Assembly: GCA_963729165.1 (NCBI GenBank)
Contig: CAVSMM010000001.1
Coordinates: 77,809-141,808, forward strand
DNA length: 64,000 nucleotides
Direction of reading: 5' to 3'
Source: JACCZX01 sp963729165
Lineage (GTDB): Bacteria > Pseudomonadota > Gammaproteobacteria > Burkholderiales > Burkholderiaceae_F
Shown: one piece after another, positions 25,514 to 34,197 of the stretch
Layout of the letters: every line of letters starts with the position of its first letter
Position numbering within the stretch: the stretch's first letter is position 1
Program-made: the position numbers and the translations under genes
Notes under the pieces: model-generated
The model's input: only the letters and a program-made list of their open reading frames with translations
What the model was told of the DNA's origin: nothing
The model's database searches: none

Positions 25514-26172
25514 GGCTCTCCTTGCACGACGTCGATGCGCCTGCGTAGCCGTGCGGACTCATCTGCATCGCCGCCTTTGTCAGCGAGCGCGAGCTGAACG
25601 TTCAGCCACGCCAGCAGCGGACGTCGCCAACCCTGCGCCGAGGCCGTGTCCGCGGCGAGTGCGATCACCGTCGGATGCGCGCGCCCCGCTTGAAACAACA
25701 CGCCGATCGCAACCAGTCTCGATAGTGGATCTTCAATCGCGCGTACCGCGGCAACGGCGCTCTCCGCACTTACCGTTGCGTTGGCAACTGCCTGATGTTG
25801 TGGTGGAAGCAGTGCGATGTCCTGTGGCTGCACGCGTGCAGCGAGGTAGTCGGCGTAAGCGCGCTCGGCTGCAGCGCTGTCGGCTCTGAGCTTCTCGAAG
25901 CCATCGCATGCTTCGAATACGAGGCTCGCCACGCGCGCGGCGCAGCGCACGAGTTCGGCGCGGCCGAGCAGGTCGATGCGACCGGTGCGTGCGATCTCGC
26001 TGCGTGCGCGTTCGAAGTCGCTGTCGGCCAGGCGCGTATCGCCAGCGAGGTAGGCCGCCACTGCGTGGTCCATCGAGGTCTTGGCGTTCGATTCCCAGTC
26101 CGGAATTGGCGGGCCGCTTGCGCACGATCCGATCAATGCGCCGACGATCAACCACGCAACGACGTTCTTCAT
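25501..26172 (-). CDS. Lipoprotein linked to an Mla-type phospholipid transport operon
   Basis: A 223-residue protein with a lipoprotein signal (VAWLIVGALIGSC, lipobox Cys at 17). The mature part is almost all helix with Ala-rich repeats (AVAAYLAGDTRLADSDFERA), resembling tetratricopeptide-like helical hairpins, but no known family is certain. Its ATG overlaps the stop of the MlaD-like gene by four bases (ATGA), so it should act with that system, perhaps as the outer-membrane or periplasmic partner in place of MlaA/MlaC. Confidence 0.75.
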   Translation of the reverse strand: MKNVVAWLIVGALIGSCASGPPIPDWESNAKTSMDHAVAAYLAGDTRLADSDFERARSEIARTGRIDLLGRAELVRCAARVASLVFEACDGFEKLRADSAAAERAYADYLAARVQPQDIALLPPQHQAVANATVSAESAVAAVRAIEDPLSRLVAIGVLFQAGRAHPTVIALAADTASAQGWRRPLLAWLNVQLALADKGGDADESARLRRRIDVVQGEPQNR

Positions 26173-27128
26173 GGAAGCTTAATTTTCGGATCCCGCGCGA
26201 ACGGCCAGCGTCGGTTCACCTCGTCGATCATGCGGCTTACCTTGCGCAGGCTTGTATCGACTTCGGCGCGCAGCGACGCGAGGTCCGCTGTTGCATTACG
26301 CGCGTTACCGGCGGCGACCTGCGCGTCCTCGAGGATCGCGTCCACCTTTTTCAGGCTCGTGCGCGCATCGGTGAGCGCTCCGTTCAGTTGCACGATCGCC
26401 GCGCGCGCTTCGGGTACCAGTCCGTCGGGCCCGAAGGTCTGCGCGTCGACCTTGGCTGCGAGCCCATCTACTCTCGCGAGCAATGAATTGGTGCGGTCGA
26501 GCGCAGTAATCACCTTCTTTGCATCGGCGTCGTTGCCGAGCAACATGCCGAGCGCACCGCGTTCACCTTTGAGCTTTTCGGTGACGTCCCGCACGTTACC
26601 GAGGCTTGAAGCGAGCGACGAATCCTGCGCGGTGAGCGCTCTCAGGTTGCTGACAAGCTCGCGCATGTCGGCCACCAACCGGGGAATCTCGGCGGTTGCA
26701 TCGCCGACCAACACTTTGCGCTCGGCGCCGTCCGGAAGCGCCGGATCGGACAGTATGCCGCTGAACGCTTTCAGCGCCGTGTTGCCGAGCAGGCCACGCG
26801 TAAGCGTGAACACACTGGATACGCGCAACCAGCGTGCGTCCTTGCGCGGTACATCAATGAGGATTCGTGTCGTTCCGTCTTCGGCCAGCTCGATACGCCG
26901 CACGCGGCCTATTGGAAAACCGGCGAACGTGAGGTCCATTCCGATCGTGACGCCTTCGGAATCATCGGCGACCAGCACCAATCGCTGCGACTCCTCGAAC
27001 GCGCCACGCGCGTACAGCAGGTACACGACGGTGCCCACGACCAGCGAGAACAGCAGCACCAACAACAGCGCCGCCTTGAATTCGACGTTCTTGGCCAGCG
27101 GCAATGCGGTTGAGGGTTCTTGTTTCAT
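26169..27128 (-). CDS. MlaD-type MCE-domain protein
   Basis: The 319-residue product has one N-terminal membrane helix (ALLLVLLFSLVVGTVVYLLYA), an MCE domain (VLVADDSEGVTIGMDLTFAGFPIGRV, in pieces; then LIDVPRKDARWLR) and a long helical C-terminal tail, which is the layout of MlaD/PqiB-type proteins that form a periplasmic ring for lipid transport. It lies between the permease and the lipoprotein gene in one operon. The protein is longer than E. coli MlaD (183 residues) because of the helical tail, as in many betaproteobacterial homologues. Confidence 0.9.
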   Translation of the reverse strand: MKQEPSTALPLAKNVEFKAALLLVLLFSLVVGTVVYLLYARGAFEESQRLVLVADDSEGVTIGMDLTFAGFPIGRVRRIELAEDGTTRILIDVPRKDARWLRVSSVFTLTRGLLGNTALKAFSGILSDPALPDGAERKVLVGDATAEIPRLVADMRELVSNLRALTAQDSSLASSLGNVRDVTEKLKGERGALGMLLGNDADAKKVITALDRTNSLLARVDGLAAKVDAQTFGPDGLVPEARAAIVQLNGALTDARTSLKKVDAILEDAQVAAGNARNATADLASLRAEVDTSLRKVSRMIDEVNRRWPFARDPKIKLP

Positions 27129-27146
27129 CGCAGTCGGACGCCGATC

Positions 27147-27950
27147 TCAATAGTAGTTGCCGACCAGCGAGGCTACTTCGATTAGCAGGATCACGACGAA
27201 AATGCGAATAAGGCTTTGCAATTCGATGCTCGTTCGCAGGCGCGCACGCGAGCGGTCGTAATAAACCGACGCGATTGGAATCAACGCGACCGCCAGGCCG
27301 AAGAAGAAAACCTTGAGCGCAAAAATCATCGACACGGCCGGATTGAATACGTTTCCAAACGTCCGCGTGTAGCCTGCAAGCGCGCCGGCGGTGAAGCCGT
27401 AAACGGACACGTAAGCCAGCACCGCCGTCACGACACAGCTCAGGCCGGCGAGCATCAGCGTCGAAAACATCGCCGACACCACGCGCGGCAACACTTCGCG
27501 CTGCAGCGGGTCTATCCCCTGCTGCACGAGTGCATCGAATTCGCCACGGCGGCGCAGGTCGGCGATCTCCGCCGCATTCGGAAGTGCGCACCGCAGCGCT
27601 GCGAACACCGCCGCAGTCAGCGGAATCAGCTCGAGCACCAAGACGCGCACGACCATTTCCAGCGCGTACTGCGAAAGGCCGTAACTCACCGCGGTTACAA
27701 CCACGATGCGGATGATCACCACGCTGACCAACGACGACAGCACGACGAACCAAAGCAGGATCGGCGCGGTGTCCTCGTAGACATGGCGCGCCAGCACCGA
27801 TCGATTCGGCCCCACATAGCTCGATGGCGAAAACGCCAGTACGAGAATCAGCGCACCGAAGTGAATGATCCGCCACCAACCCGCGAACCACGACAACGTC
27901 GCGCGGCCCGCGCCGGAAAGCGGGTCGTGCGACGTAAGAAGCGGAGTCAT
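27147..27950 (-). CDS. MlaE-type ABC permease for phospholipid transport
   Basis: A 267-residue inner-membrane protein with five to six helices and the MlaE pattern: VVVTAVSYGLSQYALEMVVRVLVLELIPL in pieces, the coupling-helix region RRRGEFDALVQQGIDPLQREVLPRVVS in pieces, and KVFFFGLAVALIPIASVY. It is first in an operon with the MCE protein 18 bp downstream. No ATPase gene (MlaF) is next to it, so the ATPase must be encoded elsewhere or shared. Confidence 0.9.
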   Translation of the reverse strand: MTPLLTSHDPLSGAGRATLSWFAGWWRIIHFGALILVLAFSPSSYVGPNRSVLARHVYEDTAPILLWFVVLSSLVSVVIIRIVVVTAVSYGLSQYALEMVVRVLVLELIPLTAAVFAALRCALPNAAEIADLRRRGEFDALVQQGIDPLQREVLPRVVSAMFSTLMLAGLSCVVTAVLAYVSVYGFTAGALAGYTRTFGNVFNPAVSMIFALKVFFFGLAVALIPIASVYYDRSRARLRTSIELQSLIRIFVVILLIEVASLVGNYY

Positions 27951-28096
27951 GGCGAGATCATAGGACGCGCCAAAGCCGGCGCGGCTTCGACGATCGTGCC
28001 TATTGACCGGTATTAACCTGCCGGCAGGTCGCTAACGAGGTGATGCGGACAGCTGAATGCGAATTGAGGAGATCCCAGTGCCGCCGTCAAAACCAG

Positions 28097-28303
28097 TCAA
28101 GCCACTGCTTGATCTAGCTTTTCGCGACTCGGCGTGCCGTCGCCAGCATTGACTTCGGCATCGATGACCAGATTGTTGCCCGCCGTGGAGAGCTCATCCA
28201 CTCGACCTCCGACCGCCCTGCCTGGTTCATAGCTTCCGCGTCTCTGCAGATACGAAGCAGTGGCGATTGCACCGACAGCGACACCCAGTAAAAATCGGAT
28301 CAT
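28097..28303 (-). CDS. Small single-helix membrane protein
   Basis: The ATG at 28303 follows GGAGGAAACC, an excellent ribosome site. The 68-residue product begins with one hydrophobic helix (IRFLLGVAVGAIATASYL) followed by an acidic, polar tail (VGGRVDELSTAGNNLVIDAE). The pattern is that of small anchored proteins sometimes noted next to envelope genes; no function is recognised. Confidence 0.65.
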   Translation of the reverse strand: MIRFLLGVAVGAIATASYLQRRGSYEPGRAVGGRVDELSTAGNNLVIDAEVNAGDGTPSREKLDQAVA

Positions 28304-28439
28304 GGTTTCCTCCGTTGTTGCGCATCATCGGGTCACGGCAAACGCTGTACCTTCAAATCTTTCAAGTAGCCCATCACTCCGCCTCTCGCGCCCTCGCATA
28401 ATGCGCTCGTTTGCCTTTCGCTTTCTCCACCACTATCTA

Positions 28440-28988
28440 ATGGCACTCGGTTCGACGGTTTACAAGGCTGAGCTTTCGATCGCCGATATTGCGAGGGGCT
28501 ACTACGCCGATCATGTTCTTTCGCTCGCGCGGCATCCCTCGGAGACAGAGGAAAGGCTGATGACCCGGTTACTCGCGTTCGCATTGCATGCTGACGAAGA
28601 CTTAAAGTTCGCGCGCGGGTTATCGACGGACGACGAACCCGACCTGTGGCAGAAAGATGCAACGGGAGTAATCGATCTTTGGATCGATGTCGGGCTGCCG
28701 GACGAGCGGACCGTTCGCAAGGCATGCGGACGCGCGCGTCGTGTCGTTTTGCTCGCTTACGGCGGTCGAAAGCGCGACATGTGGTGGCAACAAAGCGCGG
28801 CGGCACTCGGACGCAATCGCAACCTCGAAGTGCTGACGGTGTCGGCGGATGAAACAGCGCAGCTGGCCGACCTGGCGGAGCGATCGATGCGGCTGTCATG
28901 CACCGTGAACGACGGCACAGCCTGGATCGGCTCAGATCGCTCGAGCGTCAATGTCGAAATAAAGCATTTGATGCGAGCGTCGGCATAA
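28440..28988 (+). CDS. yaeQ: YaeQ family protein
   Basis: From ATG 28440 (MALGSTVYKAELSIAD...) the 182-residue product matches YaeQ in length and in its blocks: YYADHVLSLARHPSETEERLMTRLLAFAL in pieces, FARGLSTDDEPDLWQKD, IDLWIDVGLPDERTVRKAC in pieces, and a C-terminal strand-rich part. The YaeQ fold is known to resemble PD-(D/E)XK nucleases; E. coli YaeQ was linked to RfaH suppression, but its job is not settled. An upstream ATG at 28401 gives an extra 13 residues that the family lacks. Confidence 0.9.
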   Translation: MALGSTVYKAELSIADIARGYYADHVLSLARHPSETEERLMTRLLAFALHADEDLKFARGLSTDDEPDLWQKDATGVIDLWIDVGLPDERTVRKACGRARRVVLLAYGGRKRDMWWQQSAAALGRNRNLEVLTVSADETAQLADLAERSMRLSCTVNDGTAWIGSDRSSVNVEIKHLMRASA

Positions 28989-29039
28989 CGGTCGCGACGG
29001 AAGCGACGACCACTCGACAATACGTTGCTCCTCGGCGCT

Positions 29040-29138
29040 TTAAAGAATGCCGAAGATGAGCAACAGCAAAACGGTCAGGATGATCGAAATCACAATCGAA
29101 CCCAGGCAGCCGATTCGATTCGAGAAAAACAAAAACAC
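29040..29138 (-). CDS. Tiny membrane protein (32 residues)
   Basis: A GTG-started frame of 32 codons, too short for usual gene finders: an aromatic start (FLFFSNRIGCLGS) followed by one hydrophobic helix (IVISIILTVLLLLIFGIL). The sequence SNR-x-GCLGS plus helix recurs, to my knowledge, in small proteins of many bacteria. AGG lies six bases before the GTG. It follows a second tiny frame on the same strand by 21 bp. Confidence 0.55.
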   Translation of the reverse strand: MFLFFSNRIGCLGSIVISIILTVLLLLIFGIL

Positions 29139-29159
29139 GACCTACGTGTGCTCAGCTTG

Positions 29160-29243
29160 CTAGGCGGCGCGGCGCCTCGATATACGTCCGCGGACGCGCT
29201 TCCAAACAAAGCCGACGATTGCCGCGAGAATCAGTTTTCGCAT
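29160..29243 (-). CDS. Tiny basic protein with N-terminal helix (27 residues)
   Basis: ATG at 29243 lies behind AGGAAGTTGAA. The product has a short hydrophobic helix (KLILAAIVGFVW) and an arginine-rich end (KRVRGRISRRRAA). It follows the acidic protein gene on the same strand by 27 bp and precedes the 32-residue membrane protein, so three small genes may form one message. The evidence is spacing, ribosome site and the sensible composition only. Confidence 0.45.
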   Translation of the reverse strand: MRKLILAAIVGFVWKRVRGRISRRRAA

Positions 29244-29270
29244 TTCAACTTCCTGAGATCTTGGCGTACC

Positions 29271-29690
29271 TCAGCGGTCCTCTTCCACTTCGTCTGAATC
29301 AGGATCGTCTTCCTCCTCGATCGCGATGCGGTCGAGTGCGTCTGCAGGAATTGGCACGCCTGAGCCGAGCAGACGATCAGGCGCGATATCACTGCCGGGT
29401 TCATCATCAAGGTCACGGCCGGCGGCTGCTCGCTCACCCGTGCCGCCCGCATCTGTATCGCTATCGAGGTTGGCATCGCCAACATCGCGTCCGGCGCCGC
29501 CGGCATGCGGCATATCTTCATTCGTTCCGCGATCGAGCCCGATCACATCTGCGTCGATCTCGTACAGACCCGGCCCTTGCAGATCGCTGCCACTGTCTGA
29601 GGAGTCGCTGGGACCGAGCGCATCGGTTCCATGGCCTTTGTGAGTTACGGGCGGTGTCGATTCGTCTACGTCGAGAGTGCTGGCAGGCAT
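29271..29690 (-). CDS. Acidic low-complexity protein of unknown function
   Basis: From ATG 29690, behind GGAGGATCC, the product has 139 residues and is very acidic, with many Asp, Gly and Ser (DALGPSDSSDSGSDLQGPG, then a tail DRIAIEEEDDPDSDEVEEDR in pieces). No hydrophobic segment or fold is visible and much of it should be disordered. Similar short acidic proteins with the GPSDSSDSGSD element occur in betaproteobacteria under varied names. The function is unknown. Confidence 0.65.
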   Translation of the reverse strand: MPASTLDVDESTPPVTHKGHGTDALGPSDSSDSGSDLQGPGLYEIDADVIGLDRGTNEDMPHAGGAGRDVGDANLDSDTDAGGTGERAAAGRDLDDEPGSDIAPDRLLGSGVPIPADALDRIAIEEEDDPDSDEVEEDR

Positions 29691-29768
29691 TGGATCCTCC
29701 GTGTGGTCCTGACGCTTAAGCAAGTTGCGTGCGCCTTCACCGATACGCTCGCGAAGGGGATGTCCGAA

Positions 29769-30764
29769 TTAGCCGGCTTGTTGACGCTCGGTCGGACGCA
29801 CCACGAGGTAGACCAACCGCGGTGACTTCACGTCCCGCAGTAGTTTGACCGCACAGTCACGATGAATGCGACCCGCATCCAGCGTCTGGTGCAGGCGGTC
29901 GACTGAATCGATCGGTACGCCGTCGACACCGATCACGATATCGCCTTCGAGGACACCGCCGATAGCGGCGGGACTCCCGGCTTCGACCGATTGCACCCGC
30001 ACACCCGTGTTTTGCTCAAGATGGTGAAACAGCGTCACGCGCCGATCGAGTGCGACCGTAGCGCCGGCCACTCCGATGTAACCGCGTCGGACCCGGCCGT
30101 GCTGCAAGAGTTGCGGAATAACCCACTCGGCAATGTCGATGGCTACCGCGAAGCTGATCGACTGCGCGCCGCGGATGATCGCGGTGTTCACGCCGATCAC
30201 TTCACCGCGCGAGTTCAGCAGCGGTCCGCCGGAATTGCCGGGATTCAAAGCCGCGTCGGTTTGTATGACATCGGGAATGAGCCGCCCGGTGCTTGCGCGC
30301 ATGCTGCGGCCGAGTGCGCTGACTATTCCTGCGGTGACCGTGTGCTCGAAGCCTAACGGGTTGCCGATCGCAATCGCGATTTCGCCGCGCCGCACGTCGG
30401 CCGAACGCCCAAGGACAGCATGTGAAAGCGATCCGCGCGAACGCGAATCGATTCTCAGCAAAGCAAGATCGCTGTCGGGATCATCGCCAACCCACTCGGC
30501 GTCAAACTCGCGTGTATCACCGAGGGCAATGCGGTAGTTGAGTTGAGGTCGCCGCGTCGTCGGCGGCTGCCCGGCCCGCGCAACGTGCGAGTTTGTAAGC
30601 AGGTAACCGTCGGGCGTGAACAGAAATCCGGATCCGCCGCCCGACGCGTGCCTGGCGCTCGTATCGAGCAGACGTACCGCTGCGACCGTAGGCGCGATGC
30701 GCTCAACGACGCCCGAAACGGTCTGCGAATACGCGTCCAGCAGAAAACTGTCGTTGCCACCCAT
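29769..30764 (-). CDS. S1C trypsin-like serine protease with PDZ domain (DegP/HtrA-like)
   Basis: A 331-residue protein with protease domain (residues about 20-230) and one C-terminal PDZ domain (about 235-325). The triad is H60 (LLTNSHV), D99 (DPDSDLALL) and S178 (NPGNSGGPL). There is no signal peptide or membrane anchor in the N-terminus, unlike DegP/DegS, so a cytoplasmic location is suggested. The PDZ domain shows EAGSPAAIGGVLEGDIVIGVDGVPI in pieces. It seems to be transcribed alone; start ATG at 30764. Confidence 0.9.
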   Translation of the reverse strand: MGGNDSFLLDAYSQTVSGVVERIAPTVAAVRLLDTSARHASGGGSGFLFTPDGYLLTNSHVARAGQPPTTRRPQLNYRIALGDTREFDAEWVGDDPDSDLALLRIDSRSRGSLSHAVLGRSADVRRGEIAIAIGNPLGFEHTVTAGIVSALGRSMRASTGRLIPDVIQTDAALNPGNSGGPLLNSRGEVIGVNTAIIRGAQSISFAVAIDIAEWVIPQLLQHGRVRRGYIGVAGATVALDRRVTLFHHLEQNTGVRVQSVEAGSPAAIGGVLEGDIVIGVDGVPIDSVDRLHQTLDAGRIHRDCAVKLLRDVKSPRLVYLVVRPTERQQAG

Positions 30765-30849
30765 GTTTGTTCCCTAGGCGGCAAATGCGGCTTGAATCTC
30801 CGATTTGCAAGTGAGGCAAGCCGGCAGCTTGCGTATCAGTGCAGCCGAT

Positions 30850-32091
30850 CTACGCCTTCTTGGGACGCGGTCGCATCAATCCCATCAGATAGCCGGCGAC
30901 GCGCGCCGGCTGCAGCAGCAGGCTGTATCCGAACGTGTAGACGACCAAACCGCGGACATTGCGACGGATCTTCAAGCCGTGCGCATGGAACATCGAGCGC
31001 ATCACGAAGAAAATCGCCATGTTCATCAGCAGTGCGGCAGGCAGCAACGTTACGGCGAACGGCCCCATCAAAAGGTTGCTGCTATATAGGACTGCGAGGA
31101 TGACACCCGGAACGAACGCGAGCGTGAACGCCAGATCGGTCCACGGGAACAGCAGGTGCCAGACGACGAACAGCATCGATTTGCGCCTGGCCAGCTCGGA
31201 CGGCATCTCGCGTAGCGCGCGCAGCGTTGTACGCGCGTGCCGCAGGCGCTGTTTAACAAACGAGCCGACGTCGGCCGGAACGATGACAAAGCAGCACGCG
31301 TCTTCGGCGAAGCCGATACGCCAACCACGCTGCAGCATGTCCCACGTCAGCAGGACGTCTTCCGCAACGTCCGAACGCCAGCCGCCCACTTCATTGACGG
31401 CCGCACGGTCGTAGATCGTGAAGGCCGCTTCGGCGACAACAGTTCCCTGATAACGCGACTGCATGCGTTTCATCGACGCGAGCCCATGGAAGTAATCCCA
31501 TTCCTGGGCGCGCGTGAGCCAGTTGTCGCGCGAGTTGCGAACCAGCACGCAGCCAGCGATCGCTCGGACATCTTTCTCAGATGCGACGTAGCGCTCGACC
31601 ATGCTCCAAAGAGCATCGCCGAACAGAATCGCGTCGGCGTCGAGCGTGACAATCAGATCGTGCTGCGCGGTTTCGAGCGCACGGTTAAGCGCTGCCGCTT
31701 TTCCGCGACCTTTGCTCTGGCGCAACACCTTGATCCAGCGGTAACCCATGCCGCGCACGATGTGCGCTGTGTGATCGGTCGAGGCGTCATCGATCAGAAT
31801 GACCTCGAAGGGTCCCGGATATTCCTGCCGACGGATGCTTTCAATCGTTTCGGCAATCGATTGTCCCTGGCCGCGCACGTACATCAGCACCGAAAGCGCT
31901 GGGTATTTGGCGAGCGCGCGGCGCGGCGGTCGGCGGTCCGTCAATAAGCTGATAACGACAAACATGTTGATCAGACTCGGCATCAGTCCGAGGCCGCCGA
32001 TGAAGAAGATCGCGGCTGCCAGCCCAACTGCATCGGCCAGCGCATCAAACCAGAATGACGAGGCCCACAGGGTGAAGGCAAACCAAAGCAC
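30850..32091 (-). CDS. Membrane glycosyltransferase, family 2, processive type
   Basis: The 413-residue product has two N-terminal helices, a GT2 domain and three to four C-terminal helices. The catalytic motifs of processive synthases are present: IDDAS, DADA (VTLDADAIL), EDVLLTW and QRLRHAR in place of QxxRW. This resembles PgaC/NodC/BcsA-type enzymes that build beta-linked sugar polymers at the inner membrane; the sugar is unknown. The start is a GTG at 32091 (VLWFAF); the frame stays open a little further upstream without a better start, so the N-terminus is uncertain. Confidence 0.85.
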   Translation of the reverse strand: MLWFAFTLWASSFWFDALADAVGLAAAIFFIGGLGLMPSLINMFVVISLLTDRRPPRRALAKYPALSVLMYVRGQGQSIAETIESIRRQEYPGPFEVILIDDASTDHTAHIVRGMGYRWIKVLRQSKGRGKAAALNRALETAQHDLIVTLDADAILFGDALWSMVERYVASEKDVRAIAGCVLVRNSRDNWLTRAQEWDYFHGLASMKRMQSRYQGTVVAEAAFTIYDRAAVNEVGGWRSDVAEDVLLTWDMLQRGWRIGFAEDACCFVIVPADVGSFVKQRLRHARTTLRALREMPSELARRKSMLFVVWHLLFPWTDLAFTLAFVPGVILAVLYSSNLLMGPFAVTLLPAALLMNMAIFFVMRSMFHAHGLKIRRNVRGLVVYTFGYSLLLQPARVAGYLMGLMRPRPKKA

Positions 32092-32536
32092 TGGACGAGC
32101 GGCGACGGCAATAGCTGCAGCCGCTGCCAGGGCTCGGCGTTGCGCAGACGTGGCAGGTCAAACAACCGCGCGCGGGGGCGCGTTTCTGCGGCGGCGGCTT
32201 TAACCGACGGCAGTGCGGCTTTAGAAGGACGGGGCGCTGGACTCGACATTCCGCTTTCTACCGTTACCCAGGCATAAGGCACGCCTTGAAAAGCGGCGGG
32301 GAATATGTCAACTACAGGCGTTGGCCGTGCCGCTGACAGACGCGGGCAGCCGAATGGCGTAGCTTGCCAGTCCGCAGCTCGGCGATCCCTCCTCAGAGCG
32401 GCCGGACGAACAGGGCGGGATCGAGGCCGTTGGACCGAGCCGGAAATCTGCAACTTTCTTGCGGTTATTGAGCAGGCCAGATGCCGGCCGCACTCACCTT
32501 AAGAGTTTTCGTCATTCGGCTGACAAGAGTCGACCT
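32092..32536. other. Intergenic stretch, 445 bp, no convincing gene
   Basis: This lies between the glycosyltransferase and the dehydrogenase, both on the minus strand. One minus-strand frame (from an ATG near 32249) is Pro/Ala/Arg-rich and overlaps the start of the glycosyltransferase in another frame; it could be a mis-framed N-terminus of that gene but no homology decides. The right part (32300-32500) holds nothing recognisable. Confidence 0.35.
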
Positions 32537-33505
32537 TCAGAACCAGCTGGATTTGTCCACCACGTTTCGCAGCGGCTCCCCGGAAGCAAACCGGCGACAG
32601 TTGTCGGAGAGAATGTCGTAACGCCGCTCGTCGAGATAGGGGCCGTAGCCAGCCGTGTGCGGCGTGATCAGCACACCTGGAGTGGTCCACAGCGGGTGAT
32701 CCGCAGGCAACGGCTCCTGCTCGAAAACATCGAGCGCTGCACCCGCGATCTCGCCAGCGTCCAGCGCAGCGACCAGGTCGTCGAGGCGTGTCGTCATGCC
32801 ACGCCCGATATTGATAAGGAATGCGCTGCGCTTCATCAGCTGAAACCTGGCGCGATTCATCAGACCTTCAGTGGAGGGCGTATGCGGAATCGTCAGCACA
32901 ACGAAATCCGCGCGTGGTAACAGCGAGTCGAGCGCGGTCGGTTGATGCAACTCTGCGACACCCGGTGGCGCGTCACGGCGCCGCGCATCGACTCCGATGA
33001 CATTCATTCCAAAAGCAGCGGCGAGGCGCGCAGTCTCGGCACCGATGCCCCCCACTCCAACGATCAGCATGCTGGCCTCGGGCAGGTGGATAACGCCGGT
33101 GTCATGCGGTGCCGGGCGCCACTCGCGCTGCAGTTGTTGCGGCAGATACCGGTGCAGGCCTCGCGCGAAAGCGAGAACAAACGCCATCACGTGTGCGCCG
33201 ATGTGGTCATTGAAAATCTCGCGGAAATTCGTCACTACGGCGGGGTGGGCGATCAGTTCGGGGTAGTACCAGCCGGCTGGCGGGGCTGCCTGCGGTGCCT
33301 GAATCCAGCGCAGCTTCTCAGCTACTCGCAGCAGAGAGGGAGACACCGTGCCGAACGCCGCGTCCGCACGCGCCACAGCTGCGGCGGCTGCGCTCTCACT
33401 CTCGGCAACGATCACCGACAGCTCGGGTTGGGCAGCTGCCAACCGTTGCGCCCACTCGCGCGTAGTAGATGTCTGCGGCGGCAGCATCAGCAGAGTCGTT
33501 GTCAT
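32537..33505 (-). CDS. D-2-hydroxyacid dehydrogenase
   Basis: A 322-residue NAD(P)-dependent enzyme of the GhrA/SerA-like family. The nucleotide site is MLIVGVGGIGAETARLAAAFG; catalytic residues appear as Arg in NIGRGMTTR, Glu in DVFEQEPLPADHPLW and His in LITPHTAGY. It should interconvert a 2-oxoacid and a D-2-hydroxyacid such as glyoxylate or hydroxypyruvate. It stands alone; the divergent channel gene starts 160 bp away. Confidence 0.9.
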   Translation of the reverse strand: MTTTLLMLPPQTSTTREWAQRLAAAQPELSVIVAESESAAAAAVARADAAFGTVSPSLLRVAEKLRWIQAPQAAPPAGWYYPELIAHPAVVTNFREIFNDHIGAHVMAFVLAFARGLHRYLPQQLQREWRPAPHDTGVIHLPEASMLIVGVGGIGAETARLAAAFGMNVIGVDARRRDAPPGVAELHQPTALDSLLPRADFVVLTIPHTPSTEGLMNRARFQLMKRSAFLINIGRGMTTRLDDLVAALDAGEIAGAALDVFEQEPLPADHPLWTTPGVLITPHTAGYGPYLDERRYDILSDNCRRFASGEPLRNVVDKSSWF

Positions 33506-33664
33506 TGTGTTGAACGTGCCTCGTGCAATTTAGATCGAGTACGGCGTGAACAACATAGCCGGGCAGCGTGACACGCAGCGCGAACTATGATCGTAAGCTC
33601 CGAGCCGTTTACTTCACGCTGAATCGGCGAAAGCGGGAACGCCCATGTTCTGTGGTACCGACGC

Positions 33665-34111
33665 ATGCTGATCGTAATCGTAGCGAGTCTGATTCTTGTT
33701 GCGCTCACCACGCTGATTCACTACGAAGTCTTGCGCGGCCTGCATGTCTTGCTGCCGCAACTCCGCATTCCTGCGCGCACCAAACTATTGGCGGTGATCT
33801 TCGGAACGTCCCTCGCCCACGCAGTGGAGATCGCGCTGTACGCCGTCTTCCTGTTCGCGCTGATTCATTACGTTGACGTGGGTGACCTCAGTGGTGCAAG
33901 AACTACGACCTTTCTAGAGTGCCTCTACTTCTCAGCGGAGACGTACACGTCACTAGGCCTCGGCGACATAGCGCCGTTAGGTCCCGTGCGGTTGCTGGCC
34001 GGGGTCGAAGCACTGAACGGCCTGCTGATGATCGCCTGGTCCGCATCCTTCACTTATCTGTCGATGGAAAAATTCTGGTCTCCGAACGCACGCCAGCAGC
34101 GCAATCGATAA
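33665..34111 (+). CDS. Small potassium-channel-like membrane protein
   Basis: The product has 148 residues: two N-terminal hydrophobic helices (LIVIVASLILVALTTLI and TSLAHAVEIALYAVFLFALI), a re-entrant region with a selectivity-filter-like motif (ETYTSLGLGDIAPLGP) and a last helix (LAGVEALNGLLMIAWSASFTYL). The order helix-pore-helix and the TxxLGLGD filter match the two-helix ion channel (Ion_trans_2) family. The filter has Leu where classic channels have Tyr or Phe, so ion choice is not certain. Confidence 0.8.
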   Translation: MLIVIVASLILVALTTLIHYEVLRGLHVLLPQLRIPARTKLLAVIFGTSLAHAVEIALYAVFLFALIHYVDVGDLSGARTTTFLECLYFSAETYTSLGLGDIAPLGPVRLLAGVEALNGLLMIAWSASFTYLSMEKFWSPNARQQRNR

Positions 34112-34197
34112 GTGAGTCCGATCGTCGTCGCGTCGTGACTATTGCCCTCGGCGCCAGACGCAAGCGATCTTCAAGCAGCTGCAGCGCTGCGTCGCGC

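Noticed and set aside
31983..32453. Extra N-terminal region of the glycosyltransferase in another frame
   Set aside because: Joining it would need a one-base loss rather than the one-base gain seen elsewhere, and no homology supports it.
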